The position numbers were made by a program, and so were the translations under genes. The notes under the pieces were generated by a model. It saw only the letters and a program-made list of their open reading frames with translations, was not told where the DNA came from and ran no database searches. Positions 48,080-58,120 of a stretch of DNA of 64,000 bases are shown here, piece by piece; the stretch's first letter is position 1; each line of letters begins with the position of its first letter. The stretch is from Deltaproteobacteria bacterium (GTDB lineage: Bacteria; Lernaellota; Lernaellaia; JACKCT01): the NCBI GenBank assembly GCA_027493875.1, contig JAOSJX010000003.1, forward strand, positions 1-64,000, read 5' to 3'.

Positions 48080-49073
48080 TTATTCCTTCAACGCCCGCAT
48101 CGAAAATACATTACGATAGATTTCGTGCGCCGAACACTTGGCGACGGTCTCCATCTGCTTTCGTTTCCTCCGCATGGCCGGGTACGCCGTCCGCGCGAGA
48201 GAGCCAGACGTCGACGCCATGCGTGAGCCCGTATTTTTTTAGAAAATCGAACCAGTCCTTACGCACCGCCGCGTTGACCTTGCGGCCGAACCGCCGCCAG
48301 CCGTCGAAGAGCAGATTTTTTCGGTAACACAGCAGATGGCTTCGCAACTGGAAGGAACTCGTGCTCGCGCCGCCGCTCCTCATGGTTGGTGTAAAGAACG
48401 CCGCGGTTGTGCAGCACAAAAGCCCCCGGGTTGTACCAAAAGCGATGACCGAGCCAGCGCGCCCGCCACGCGACGTCAAAATCCAACAACCCGTCGATCA
48501 TGTCCTCGTCGAAGATCATCCCGCCGCGGGCCAACTCGTCCAAGCAGGCCCGGTCCCAAAACGCCGCGGCGCCCGCCGGGCCGAACAGCTCGCGCGGACG
48601 ATCAAGCGCCGTCGTCACCGGCTTTTCGTGATCGATCCGTATCGGAATCGGTCCTTTGAGCGCGAGGCCGATGGAATCAATCGCGCGGGCTTCGGCGGCG
48701 TCGCCGCGCAGCAAAACGCGCGAGGACAGTCCCGCCACGCCTTTGGTTTGGGCGATAAATTCGACATGCGACGCGATGAAGTTTTCGCGATTTCGACGTC
48801 CTGAGAAAGAAAGATGACGTAACGGCCGCGCGCCTTCGCCAACGCCTGATTGTACGCGCCCGCGCGGCCGACGTTGTCCTTGTTCGACGTGAGCCTCACC
48901 TGCGGATAGCGCGAATTGACGAGAAAGGACGAGGCGTCGCGCGAATCGTTGTCCACAACGTGCGTGTGAATCGGCCCGTCGTACTCCTGCGCGTAAACGA
49001 ACTCGAGGCAGCGGGCCAAATGCTCCTTGCCGTCGCGGCTTCCGACAATCACGTCAACTTCAGGTTTGGGCAT
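48080..49073 (-). CDS. Family 2 glycosyltransferase
   Basis: About 330 residues. [26 protein letters not shown] begins a GT-A fold, with VVDNDSRDASSFLV, NVGRAGAYNQALAKARGRYVIFLSQDVEI (the acidic Asp pair replaced by QDVE) and later FDEDMIDGLLDFDVAWRARWLGHRFWYNPGAFVLHNRG in shorter cores, as in rhamnosyl/galactosyl transferases. The C-terminus is RNVFSMRALKE with the stop at 48080. Breaks near 48790, 48350 and 48150. It is in the same frame as the upstream GT, so either a fusion or two genes with a masked stop. Predicted role: surface glycan assembly. Confidence 0.65.
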
Positions 49074-49823
49074 GCGTCGACCAAAGACGGCCGCGCTCCG
49101 CACGAAGGCGGAAGCGCCCGACCATGGAAATCCGTTGAGCAGGCGGCCGAGGGAGAGCTCGCTTTCCCCCTCGCGGCGGTCGATGAACAGGATCGGTACC
49201 TCAACGATTCGCAGTCCGCGCCGATGCGCTCGCAGAAGGACTTCGTGAACGATGCTCGGGCCCGCCGATACGAGCGAGCCGGGATCGATCAGCGCGAGCG
49301 CGTTTTTCGTGTAGGCGCGAAATCCGGAGTTCGCGTCACGCACGGGAACGCCGAGCACGGCGCGCGCATAGGCGGCGGAGAAGCGGGTCAGAGCGCGGCG
49401 CGCGAGGACGGCCGCTCGTCGCGTCCGCCCGCCGTGAAGCGGGAACCGATCGCAACGTCGGCGCCGTCGTCGAGAGCGGCCAAAAGGGACGGAATTTCCT
49501 CGGGTCGATGCGAAAAATCAGCGTCCATTTCGACGACCCGGTCGGCTCCGAGTTCGAGGCGCGGGTAAAGGCTTCCGCGCCGGCGTAACCCCGTCCTTTT
49601 TTTGCGTTCGGTGCAACAGGTGAACTCCCGGATCGGCTGCCGCCCTCTTTTCCACGAGACGCCACGTCCCGTCGGGGCTGTCGTCGTCGGCCACGAGCAC
49701 TTCAACTTCTTGCGCGCGCAGGGCGTCGATCAACGCGTCGATATTGTCGGCCTCGTTATAGGTCGGCAGCGTGGCCAGAACGCGCGGGTTCCCCGCATTC
49801 CCTATCTCCTTCGTTGTCCGCAT
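49060..49823 (-). CDS. Polyprenol-phosphate mannosyltransferase-like glycosyltransferase
   Basis: About 250 residues, DPM1-like GT2. [38 protein letters not shown] (nucleotide-binding Asp), [19 protein letters not shown] (metal DAD), [24 protein letters not shown] and [20 protein letters not shown] are all family hallmarks. Such enzymes load a sugar onto polyprenyl phosphate at the inner membrane face, and the membrane glycosyltransferase at 51381-53357 is of the type that uses such donors. Breaks near 49612, 49560 and 49385. The end is uncertain: the frame runs on into the next glycosyltransferase. Confidence 0.75.
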
Positions 49824-49968
49824 CATCAAAACCGCCCGTGGAACAAGCCGTTTCGGTACGCTAGCACAAGTCTTCCGCGACCGGAAAGACGCCGCGCGGC
49901 GGATCGTATTCATTTGACAAGCGGCCTGGGGCAGCGGACAATTAGTGGTTGTATTGGGAGCGGTAGCC

Positions 49969-51357
49969 ATGCCCGGACAAGCCCTTTTTCGCGTTCTCTC
50001 ACTCGCCGTGGCGCTGGCGTTTGCGCTGGCGTTCGCGTGCGCGCAGGACGACGGCGACGAAGGCGAAGACGAACCGGTCCGCAAAGACGGCTCCGACGAC
50101 GACGTGACCGGCGACGACGAGGACGACGATAGCGCCGTCGACGACGACAATGACGCGGACGACGACATCGACGACGATACGGGCTGGCATCCGCCGGACG
50201 ACGACGATACCGGCTGGCATCCGCCCGACGACGATGACGATTCGACGTGGCACCCGCCGGACGACGACGACTCGTGGCATCCGCCGGATGACGACGTGGA
50301 CGACGACATCGATGACGACGTCGACGACGACGATATGACCGGCGACAACATTTACGGCATGGTGGTCGGCGAGAATAATCTGCGCGACGCGGCGTTTCTC
50401 GGCGTCGTGCGTCTCGGCCGGATCACGCGCAAGAACGTACCGTTGGATGAAAACGCGCGGCTGATGGATATCGACTACAAACTGCCGAGCCGCGGCGTCA
50501 CGGTGGGCGTGAACCACGTAACGCATCAGGGTCTCGCGTGGATCATCAACGGTGAGACGGTTACCGCGCTGCCCGTACCGCTTTACGCGGGGTCGTGGTC
50601 CCTCGAAGGCGCGGCGGTGGTGGACGCGAACGAAGCGTATATGGTCGGCCACAACACGGACACCGACGGCACGCGCGGCGTGATACTTCACTACGAGGAC
50701 AGCGTCACGTCGAAGATGACGCCCCCGGAAATTTCCGGCGACTGGAAACTCAAATCGGTTTTCTTCTATTCCTCCACCAAAGGATGGGCGGCGGGCTACA
50801 ACGAAACGAGCGGCCAACCGATTCTCCTGGGTTACGCGGGCGTGGCGTGGTTTCCGGTCGATCTCGACGAAGTCGTCGGCACGACGCAGCTCGCCGAGGT
50901 GCAGGCGCCGAACGCTTTCCAGGCCACGGCGGTGGGGTGGACCATTCCGTTCGGCGAGACGACGCGGCGCGGTTTTTCGCTGTACTACGACGGCGCCGAC
51001 TGGCGGCAGACCTATACGTTCCCCGGCGGCGGGAAGGATTGGGAATTTACGACGATCGCGGTGCTCTCGCAGCTTTCGGCGTTTTCCTACGCGGTTATCG
51101 ACGACCGGCTCGTTCAGTGGAAGCAGACGGGATCGAGCTGGGCGCAAACGCTTTTAAGCATTACGTGGGACGACGGCGGATTCGTGACGACGGGCCTGAG
51201 CATGGCGAACTCGCTGCAGGGACTCCTTGCGCTGCGGCACGAGACGAATCCGGTGGGCGAGGTGTGGCAGATGAACAGCGGCGTGTGGAGCCGGATCGCC
51301 GATCACCCGACCAGCCTCGGTACCATGTACGATGTGATTGTCGTCAAACTCGAGTAG
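49969..51357 (+). CDS. Lipoprotein with WHPPDDDD tandem repeats and propeller-like domain
   Basis: 463 residues, intact. Lipobox LAFAC after MPGQALFRVLSLAVALAFA. The next 110 residues are almost only Asp with four copies of a (G/T/S)WHPPDDDD unit. The rest (residues 125-463) has repeated blocks such as EAYMVGHNTD, KGWAAGYNET and QATAVGWTIPFG about 45-60 residues apart, the spacing of beta-propeller blades of the kind seen in photosynthesis-factor Ycf48/BNR-like proteins. Start ATG 49969 with GGGAG at 8 bases. The His/Trp/Asp repeat could bind metal; that is inference. Confidence 0.75.
   Translation: MPGQALFRVLSLAVALAFALAFACAQDDGDEGEDEPVRKDGSDDDVTGDDEDDDSAVDDDNDADDDIDDDTGWHPPDDDDTGWHPPDDDDDSTWHPPDDDDSWHPPDDDVDDDIDDDVDDDDMTGDNIYGMVVGENNLRDAAFLGVVRLGRITRKNVPLDENARLMDIDYKLPSRGVTVGVNHVTHQGLAWIINGETVTALPVPLYAGSWSLEGAAVVDANEAYMVGHNTDTDGTRGVILHYEDSVTSKMTPPEISGDWKLKSVFFYSSTKGWAAGYNETSGQPILLGYAGVAWFPVDLDEVVGTTQLAEVQAPNAFQATAVGWTIPFGETTRRGFSLYYDGADWRQTYTFPGGGKDWEFTTIAVLSQLSAFSYAVIDDRLVQWKQTGSSWAQTLLSITWDDGGFVTTGLSMANSLQGLLALRHETNPVGEVWQMNSGVWSRIADHPTSLGTMYDVIVVKLE
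50085..50340 (+). repeat. Tandem coding repeat, WHPPDDDD units
   Basis: GAC-rich repeat with four units of TGGCATCCGCC(G/C)GACGAC type (about 36 bases apart at first), encoding the Asp/Trp/His stalk. Confidence 0.8.
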
Positions 51358-51380
51358 GGGCGCGATTTATCGCGTTTTTC

Positions 51381-53357
51381 TTAGCCGACGGAACGCACCA
51401 GAAGAATCGCCGTGGTGCCGTCCGGAAGAGGCCAGCGGCCCGCTTCGTCGTAGGTTTCGTCGAACTCCGGCGGCGGATCGGCGAGGTACTCGTAGGTTTT
51501 CCACAAGTTTTTATAAGCGATGTAGTCGCTGAGCGCGTACTCGTAGGCTTTTTCCCGCGGCTCGCGGTAGAGAACCGCGTCGAAGCTGAGGATGCGGCCG
51601 GGGTCCGTCGGTGATTCCAGAAGGTCGCGGTCGTTGTCCCACTGCGTGGCGACATCGACGTCGCGGTTCATCAGTTTGAACGCGTACCAAAAGCTGTTCC
51701 ACGAATAGTAGTAGCTCATATCCATGCACAGGATGTCGATGCGGCCTTCGGGTTTGCGCGCGGCAACGGTCCCGGCGATTTCGGCGATGGGCCAGGGCTC
51801 GGGGCGCGGCACGAGGTAGTTGAGCGGATTGAGTTTGCGCGGAAAATAGCGGGCGATGACGGGGTCGTTGTCCTCGAGCAGCGGCAACGGTTTGACGCGT
51901 CCACGGTCTCCGGTGAACACCAGCGCGGTGAGAGTCCCGACGCGACGATCACGGCGGCGCCCATCGCGCCGACCGCGCCGAAGCCCGCGCGCACGAACCG
52001 CGCGCGCCAAGGCGGGCGGCCCCCGGCGCGAAGATCCGACTGGCGCCGGCGGCTGTAGGGAAGAAAAAGATAGCCGACGAGAAACGCCTGCATCAGCGTC
52101 ATGGGCGGCATGAGCGGGACGGTGTTCATTTCGTTTTGGATCGTGATGAAGAAGAACGCTCCGGCCGGAACGGCGAGCCAGAGCAGCACGAAGGCGAAAG
52201 CCTGCGCGTCGCGGACGTTCCACGACCGGAAGAAATGGCGGGAGAGCGGTTTACGCAGCGCGACGACGAGGACGACCGCGGCGACGACGGGAAGCATGGC
52301 GAGGCAGGCGAGGACTCCGAGGTAATAACTCGACAGATGCGAGATGTAGAATTTCGTGAGCGTCGCGGGCGACATGGTTCCTTCGTTCAACCGCATCTGC
52401 CCCGCGTAGGTGAGAAGGTTGCCGAGTCCCTTGGGAAAGTACCAAACGGATGCGACAAGGGCGGCGGTGAGGGCGGCGCCGACGGCGTTGGCCAGCGGCC
52501 CCGCGCGCCAGACCGCGATCGTCGCCGCCGCCGCCGCGATAACGCCCGTCGTGACGCCGAAAATCATCCCCCACGGCGCGGCGCGACCGACGCTAAGGTC
52601 AAACCACACGTCGATACCGCTGCGCGTGGGCTCCGGGTACATCCACACGACGGCGGCGACCGCCACCGCGACCATCGGAACCCAGAGCGCGATCCGCGTT
52701 TTCAACGACACCGCCGGAGTGCCGCCGCGCCGGGCCCGGAGCGCCGCCACCCACTGCCATGCCGAAACGAGCAACGGGCCGGCGAGGAAAATTAAAAGGT
52801 TTGCTTCGCGAGCGCCGCGAGACCGACCGCGAGACCGGCGACGTAGGCCCATCTTTTATTTTCGTATCCTTCCGCGCGCCAGATCGCATACGCCGCGAAC
52901 GCCGAGAGCGAAGTGAGCGGCCACTCCAAGAGATATTGCCGGCTCACTTCGCACACGGCGGGCGAAAGCACGAAAAAACCCCGCGGCCAGCATGCCGGTG
53001 ACGCGGCCGAAAAGCTGCGGCGCCGAGGGCGTAAAGGCAGGCGATCGCGAGGAGGGAAAACAGGAGCTGGCTGATCTGCGCGGACTCGTGCGCGCGGCCG
53101 AGAAGCGCGTAAAACACGGTGGCCACGGCACCCGCCGGCGGATAGCCGGAAAACGCCACCATGTACGCGACGTGGGGATCGGGTTGATCGACGAGCAGGT
53201 TCAGAAAATCGATCGGCGCGATGACGTGCGACAGTTCGTTGATGTTGGCCGGGCGTTTTTCCGCGTGGAGGAAAGAAAGGTTCGTCGCCACGTGAAAAAT
53301 GAAGACCGCGGCGACGATCACCGCGGCATACAGGGCGCCGTGATCGCGCACCCCCAT
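51381..53357 (-). CDS. Polytopic membrane glycosyltransferase (GT39/GT83-like)
   Basis: About 659 residues with some ten hydrophobic spans. The first loop after helix 1 (AAVIVAAVFIFHVATN) has INELSHVIAPIDFLNLLVDQ and AYMVAFSGYPPAGAVATVFYALLG, the arrangement of ArnT/PMT-type enzymes that use polyprenyl-phosphate sugars. Next come SRQYLLEWPLTSLSAFAAY and helices to about residue 470, then a periplasmic-looking C-terminal domain (IDILCMDMSYYYSWNSFWYAF). Breaks near 53005, 52800 and 51935. The start may be ATG 53357 or one 21 bases upstream. With the DPM1-like enzyme it could decorate lipids or proteins. Confidence 0.65.
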
Positions 53358-54197
53358 TCGTCCGTGCGTCGCCTGGCGCATCCGTCGAGGCCTTTCCCAG
53401 CAGACGAGCCGCGAAAAGCGCGACGCGCCAGGACCACGGAAACGGCCGGATGGCGGCGCGTCCGCGACGGCAGGCCAGGTGAAAATATTTGAGCGCGTGC
53501 GGACCGGCGCGCAGCTCGCTCCACGATCCGCGCTCGATCCACACCGCCGCATGCAGCGGTTGAAAACGTTCTCGGCAGAGATCCGCGACGGTCTTTGCGC
53601 CCGTGGCGCCATCGAGCGGCCCGTCCGCGAGGCCGAACGCGTCGAGGGAGGTCATGAGCGTGATCTTACCGCCGTTTTTGCCGATAATCAGCGAGGTGTA
53701 CGGCGTCCGTCCCTCCATCACGAAAAAAGCCGACGCACGTCCCGTCCGGCCACAAACGCTTCGCGCGGCGTTCGAGCGACGGCAGGGTCGATTTTTCCGG
53801 CAGGCGCCACGGCGGCCCGGGATGCCAGCGGATCTCGCGGCGCAGCATCGGCCGGACCGTTTCGGCAATGGCCGTGATTTGCCGGTCCCAATCGTCGTCG
53901 TGCACAATCGCCCGCTGCCACGCGGCGAAGGTCCGCGCGAAAAGATCGGCGGGAAAGACACCGACGCGGTCCGCCTCCGCGGCCAACCGAACTTTTTCGA
54001 GATCGTCGCCCTCCGCGTAAGCGAATCCCGGCAGCGCGCCCTTTTGCGAGTGCCACGCTTTGACCGCGCGGTCGCCTTGAACGGCGAGTGAGCAGCAGCG
54101 ACTTCGGCTCGCGATCCTTGGGACGCGCAAAGAGTTCCAACAAATTGACCCAATGCCGCGCGTCGAGATCGATGATTTTGATCTCGGCGCTCAGCAC
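53318..54197 (-). CDS. Hypothetical protein between GH35 and membrane glycosyltransferase genes
   Basis: About 290 residues. GTG start overlapping the upstream stop; begins VLSAEIKIIDLDARHWVNLLELF, continues with AVKAWHSQKGALPGFAYAEGDDLEKVRL, RVGVFPADLFARTFAAWQRAIVHDDDWDRQI, FVMEGRTPYTSLIIGKNGGKI and HAAVWIERGSWSELRAGPHALKYF (each family-like but unnamed to me). No signal peptide or membrane span. Breaks near 54095 and 53735; the 3' end near the next start is unclear. The conserved look and tight coupling suggest a partner of the glycan genes. Function unknown. Confidence 0.5.
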
Positions 54198-56240
54198 GGC
54201 GCCACCTCCATCGCCCGTACCTGCCACGGACGCATCGCCACCGGCACCTGTCCGGTTCCGACAAATTCTTCGCCGGTCCACCAATCAAAAAGCCGCGTCG
54301 CGCCGCCGACGGTCACGCGCGGGCGCTGATCGTTATCCGTCGGATTCGCGAGAAAAACGAGCGTGCGGTCGCCGTAACGGAAAACGGAGCGGTCGCACGG
54401 CGCCGTCACTGGAAACAACGGCGCGATGCGGAGAAACGAGACGATCGCCGCAACGCTCTCTTGCGCGGTGTCGGTGCCGGGGTCGATGATGTCCGTGAGA
54501 AGCACAAGCCGACCCGCACCGGCGTTGAACACGAGCGTGTCGACCGGGCCGTCGAGCTTGTGAACGGGGCGCGCGGTAAAGTCGTCGAGGATCGCGCTTT
54601 CGCGCATCGTTTCGCCGCGCGTCGGAACCTCCGGTCCCATCACGACGATGCCGCCGAGTTGAAGGTATTCGGCCAGCGCGCGTTGCAGCGATTCCTCCAT
54701 GAACTCGAACGAGGGGCAGAATACGGCTTCGTGCCGGCGCAGGAATTCGAGCCCTGATTCCGAATCGCCCCAGCGGTAGGGAACGCCCGCGGTGTCCAAT
54801 CCGTCTCGGAAGGCGCGGCGCATTCGGTCGTGCGCGATTTGCGTGGGAAACGCAAAGCCGAGGGTGCGTTCGTCGCAGAGCGCTTCCGGGCCGAGAAATC
54901 CGTCCACGACGTTCGGCGGGATCGGGCCGAAAAAGGTTCGCAGCCTTCTCCAACCGGTCGTACGCGCGCGACGTGACGAGCGCGACGTTCGCCTCGCGCT
55001 GAAAGTGAAACAGGCGATGTTTCGTCATTCGCTCGATCAGATTCTTGAGCGCGGCGTAACGATCCTGGCGCAAGCCGCCGGAACGCGTGATGGGCGAGCC
55101 ATACCAGCGTTCCCGTTCGACCGTCATGTAGAAATTGAAGCCCTTAAGGCCGTGCATCACGGCCGTTTCGGCGCAGAAGCGCTGATCGTCCGGCGCGATC
55201 GGCGGCCACAGTTGATAGGCGCCGCAAGAGAATTCCGGCGACCACGGAAGCCGCGAGCGGCCTTCGAGCGACAGCAGGCGTTCTTTGTACATCGGGTAGT
55301 CGCGGCGGCGCTGGTAGAAATCGACGCCGACGAGATCGAGCACTTGCTCGTCGCGCACGACGTTGAACGGCGTGCACGCGACGGACTGCGGAATGTTGTG
55401 CGTGTAGAGAACGCCGCGGCACTCGCGGTCCTCCCACATACGGCGCAAACGCGCGAGGGCGTCGCCGAGCACGCGTTCCTTGAACTCCGTCCAATCGAGA
55501 TAATAAGGAAGGTCCTCGAAGGACGCCGCTTTGAACGCGACGGGCGGAACGATCTCGCGAAAGGTGCCGGCCGCGCGCGGATAGCCGCCGGGCAGGGCTT
55601 CCGTCGCGCCGTATTTCTCCTCGATAAACTTTCGGTACGTCGCCGAGCGCGGCGTCGGAGTAATCCTGGTCGTAGGCGCCTGTGCGAAAGAAGGTTAGGA
55701 AAGTTCGTTATCGCATTGGATGGCAACGACCGGCCCGTTCGGGTGAAGGCGCGGTCGGATGACCTCGGCGGCGGCGTCGAACCAGACGCCGACCTCCTCC
55801 CAAAACACGTCGGAGCAGTAGCTCGGCACGGGAAAAGCGCGCGGCGGGGCCGGAAGAACGATCGGCTCGCCGTCCGGGCCGACGGCCTGCACGCGCGGGT
55901 TGTCGAGAACGCGCGCGGGAAAGCCGAAATCGGTGAGCTCGGCGTTGATGTGCGGGCCGGACGCGCGATCACGAAAAACCCGAGGCGGTGCGCCACATCG
56001 AGAAAGGCGCCGAGATCCTTTTCCGGCGCGACGTGACCGAAATCGAATTTGCCGCGCTCGCGCTCATGCACGGACCACGGGACGTAGGTACACACGATGG
56101 AAAGGCCGAGGCCGGCCATTTTTTTGAGGCAGGGCTCCCACGCGGAGGGCGCGACGCGCCAGTAGTGCATCGAGCCCGAGAGCAACGGCCGGGGCTCGCC
56201 GTCGATGACCAGCCCCGATTGTCCGACCTCGATCGCCAAT
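54191..56240 (-). CDS. Glycoside hydrolase family 35-like beta-galactosidase
   Basis: About 683 residues. VIDGEPRPLLSGSMHYWRV, CLKKMAGLGLSIVCTYVPWSVHE, PHINAELTDFGFP and AIQCDNELSYFF match the clan GH-A barrel of GH35, with the acid/base Glu in CDNEL; the nucleophile is probably Glu in PWSPEFSCGAYQLWPP. The last 240 residues are a beta/flavodoxin-like glutaminase fold (YLQLGGIVVMGPEVP) as in long GH35/GH42 enzymes. No signal peptide at the chosen TTG (56240), so possibly intracellular. Breaks near 55965, 55700, 55500 and 54935. Overlaps the next gene. Confidence 0.7.
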
Positions 56241-56318
56241 GCCGCCCCGCCAATCGTTGATGAACCGAACCCATGAATCCACGTTCGGCGCGCGGGCGTC
56301 AAGGGCGGCGAAGCCAGA

Positions 56319-56339
56319 GGATGAAGGATGAAGGATGAA
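56319..56339. repeat. Three tandem GGATGAA heptamers
   Basis: GGATGAA x3 followed by an A run, in the gap between the GH35 and lipase genes (read from the minus strand it ends in a T run). Confidence 0.7.
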
Positions 56340-56380
56340 AAAACGAATTCGCCGCGGTCCCTTTAACCGCGCTCTTTGGT

Positions 56381-57284
56381 TCAGTAGCCCATTGTTCGCA
56401 GATTCGCGGCCCAGTCGCGGTAAAAGGCGAGGTGGTCGAAGGCGAGGTGCCCCGCGATCATGCCGACGATACCCCAATGGTCCACGGGGAGTTCGCCCAT
56501 GTCGCGGCCCCAGCGGGTCGAGTCGCAGCCGATGACACCGTCATTGCACCCTTCCACCGCGCGCAGCACGACGAAGGTCGGCCAGAGAATGAGGTGGAGT
56601 TCGCCGCCGTTGCCGTGAAACGAGAAGTAGGCGACGCCGGGATCGTCGGGTACGGCGGGATTGAAAACGCCTTCGACGTATTCGTGCGAGAGCTGGTAGA
56701 TACCGTCCCAATCCATGTTGAAGAGATTCAGGATCAGGTCGATGATTTCCTCGGCGAAGCCGGGCAGAACGCGCGCCGCGATATCGGCGAGCGAGGTCCC
56801 GCGGTTGGGCGTCGAGAGCATCGTGAGGCTGGCGACGCGGTCGCCCCACTCCAGCACCGAGATCATATAGCGCGCGTCGAGACCGCCCCTGGCTGTGCGC
56901 GATGATGTTGACGCGCCGGCCCGGATAGCGCTCGTCGATGACCCGCGCGAGCTCGCGGGCGCGCACGTCCATGGCGTCGATTTTGGGAAGATCCGGCTCG
57001 AAGACCTCGTAGCCGTTGGCGACAAGATGATCGAGCACGCCGAAGAAGTTGGACCACTCGCCGCGATAGCCCCAGCCGGCGAAACCGTGCACCAAAATTA
57101 TCGGGTAGCGTGTTCCCGAATATGGCGGATCGAATCCGGTGTTGTCGTCCGCCGCGTCGTCGTCCGCCGAGGCGGCCGTGTCGTCGTCGGGCACGGCCAC
57201 GGTATCGTCGGTGTCGCCTCCGTCGTGCGTGGACAGGCACGCGGCGAACAAAACGACAACAAGAACGACCGGCCAAAAACGCAT
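56381..57284 (-). CDS. Lipoprotein lipase/esterase (alpha/beta hydrolase)
   Basis: About 300 residues. Lipobox LFAAC followed by an Asp/Ala tether, then YPIILVHGFAGWGYRGEW, nucleophile elbow AHSQGG with catalytic Ser, LTMLSTPNRGTSLAD, and candidate acid/base residues in GCNDGVIGCDSTRWG and PVDHWGIVG. This is the family I.1/I.2-type bacterial lipase layout, including a DHWG His motif typical of LipA-like lipases and the Asp pair that may bind calcium. One break near 56887, just after AHSQG. Distinct from the lipase at 6252-7037, which is not exported. Follows the por operon by 52 bases and may be its last gene or separate. Confidence 0.8.
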
Positions 57285-57336
57285 GGATGAATGGTAAGCC
57301 AAGTCGCGGACGGGGGAAGAAGCGAAAGGCGCCCGG

Positions 57337-58120
57337 TCAGGCGAAAACGCTTTTCCGGCAATTGGGACAGAGCGTGTAGATCTCTTCCGGGATGTTCATG
57401 CGTTTTTTGTAGGCGGCGGCGAGGGATTCGGGCAGGAAATAGTCGCCGCACTCGCGGCAGGCGATCATTTTCGTGCGTTTGCGCCAGCGTTCGAGCTCGC
57501 GCTCGCCGCCGCGGTCGTGGAATCCGATGCATCGCGTGGGGCAGACGAACTCGCAGGCGCCGCAGGCGATGCACGCCTCGTTGTCCGCGCGAAACGGCGA
57601 GACCGCGCGGCGCGCAATGCCGCGCCCCTCGAAGGCGATGGCGCTGGCGCCGACGATTTCCTCGCAGGTCCGCACGCAAAGCCCGCACAGGATGCATGCG
57701 CTTTCGTCCAGAAAACGGTTTTCAGGGTTGTCCTCGACGGTTCCCTTGAGCCTGTCGTGCGGCGCGTCCACGCCGTGCGCCGCCGCCATGTCCCGAATTA
57801 CTTTTTTCACGCGGCGAGCGCGCCAGCATGAACGCGAGAATCCACTTGCGCGTCTCGCGGACCCACTCCGAGTCCGTGAAAATCTCGACCGGCTCGCGAA
57901 ACGTATAGACGCACGCCGGCACCAGTTTTTTCCGCCGCCCCTGACGCATTTCCACGAGACACACGCGGCACACGCCGTAGGGCTTGAGGTGTTCGTGCTC
58001 GCACATGGTGGGGATGGTGATGCCCTGTTCGCGCGCGATATCGAGCACGCGCGCGTCGTAGGGCACGTCGAGTTGTCGCCCGTCAATGGAAACCGATACC
58101 GTCGTCATGCGCTTATCCAT
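57337..58120 (-). CDS. HoxU/NuoG-N-like Fe-S electron-transfer subunit with zinc-ribbon end
   Basis: About 261 residues. N-terminal [2Fe-2S] domain (CEHEHLKPYGVCRVC, then CVYTF), a His/Cys segment region, two [4Fe-4S] sets (CILCGLCVRTC and CIACGACEFVCPTRC with distal Cys) as in HoxU or the N-terminal part of NuoG/HydA. Instead of an H-cluster hydrogenase domain it ends in CRECGDYFLPES and CPNCRK, two CxxC pairs like a zinc ribbon or rubredoxin-type site. One break near 57815. The start overlaps the NuoF-like stop. Predicted to pass electrons between ferredoxin or Por and the flavin subunit. Confidence 0.8.

Noticed and set aside
49518..50351. Ser-rich minus-strand frame over the Asp repeat
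   Set aside because: GAC repeats read as TCG/TCC (Ser) on the complement; the real gene at this end is the DPM1-like enzyme starting at 49823.
57337..58120. [FeFe]-hydrogenase catalytic subunit
   Set aside because: The Fe-S relay fits, but the protein stops before any H-cluster motif and ends in two CxxC pairs.
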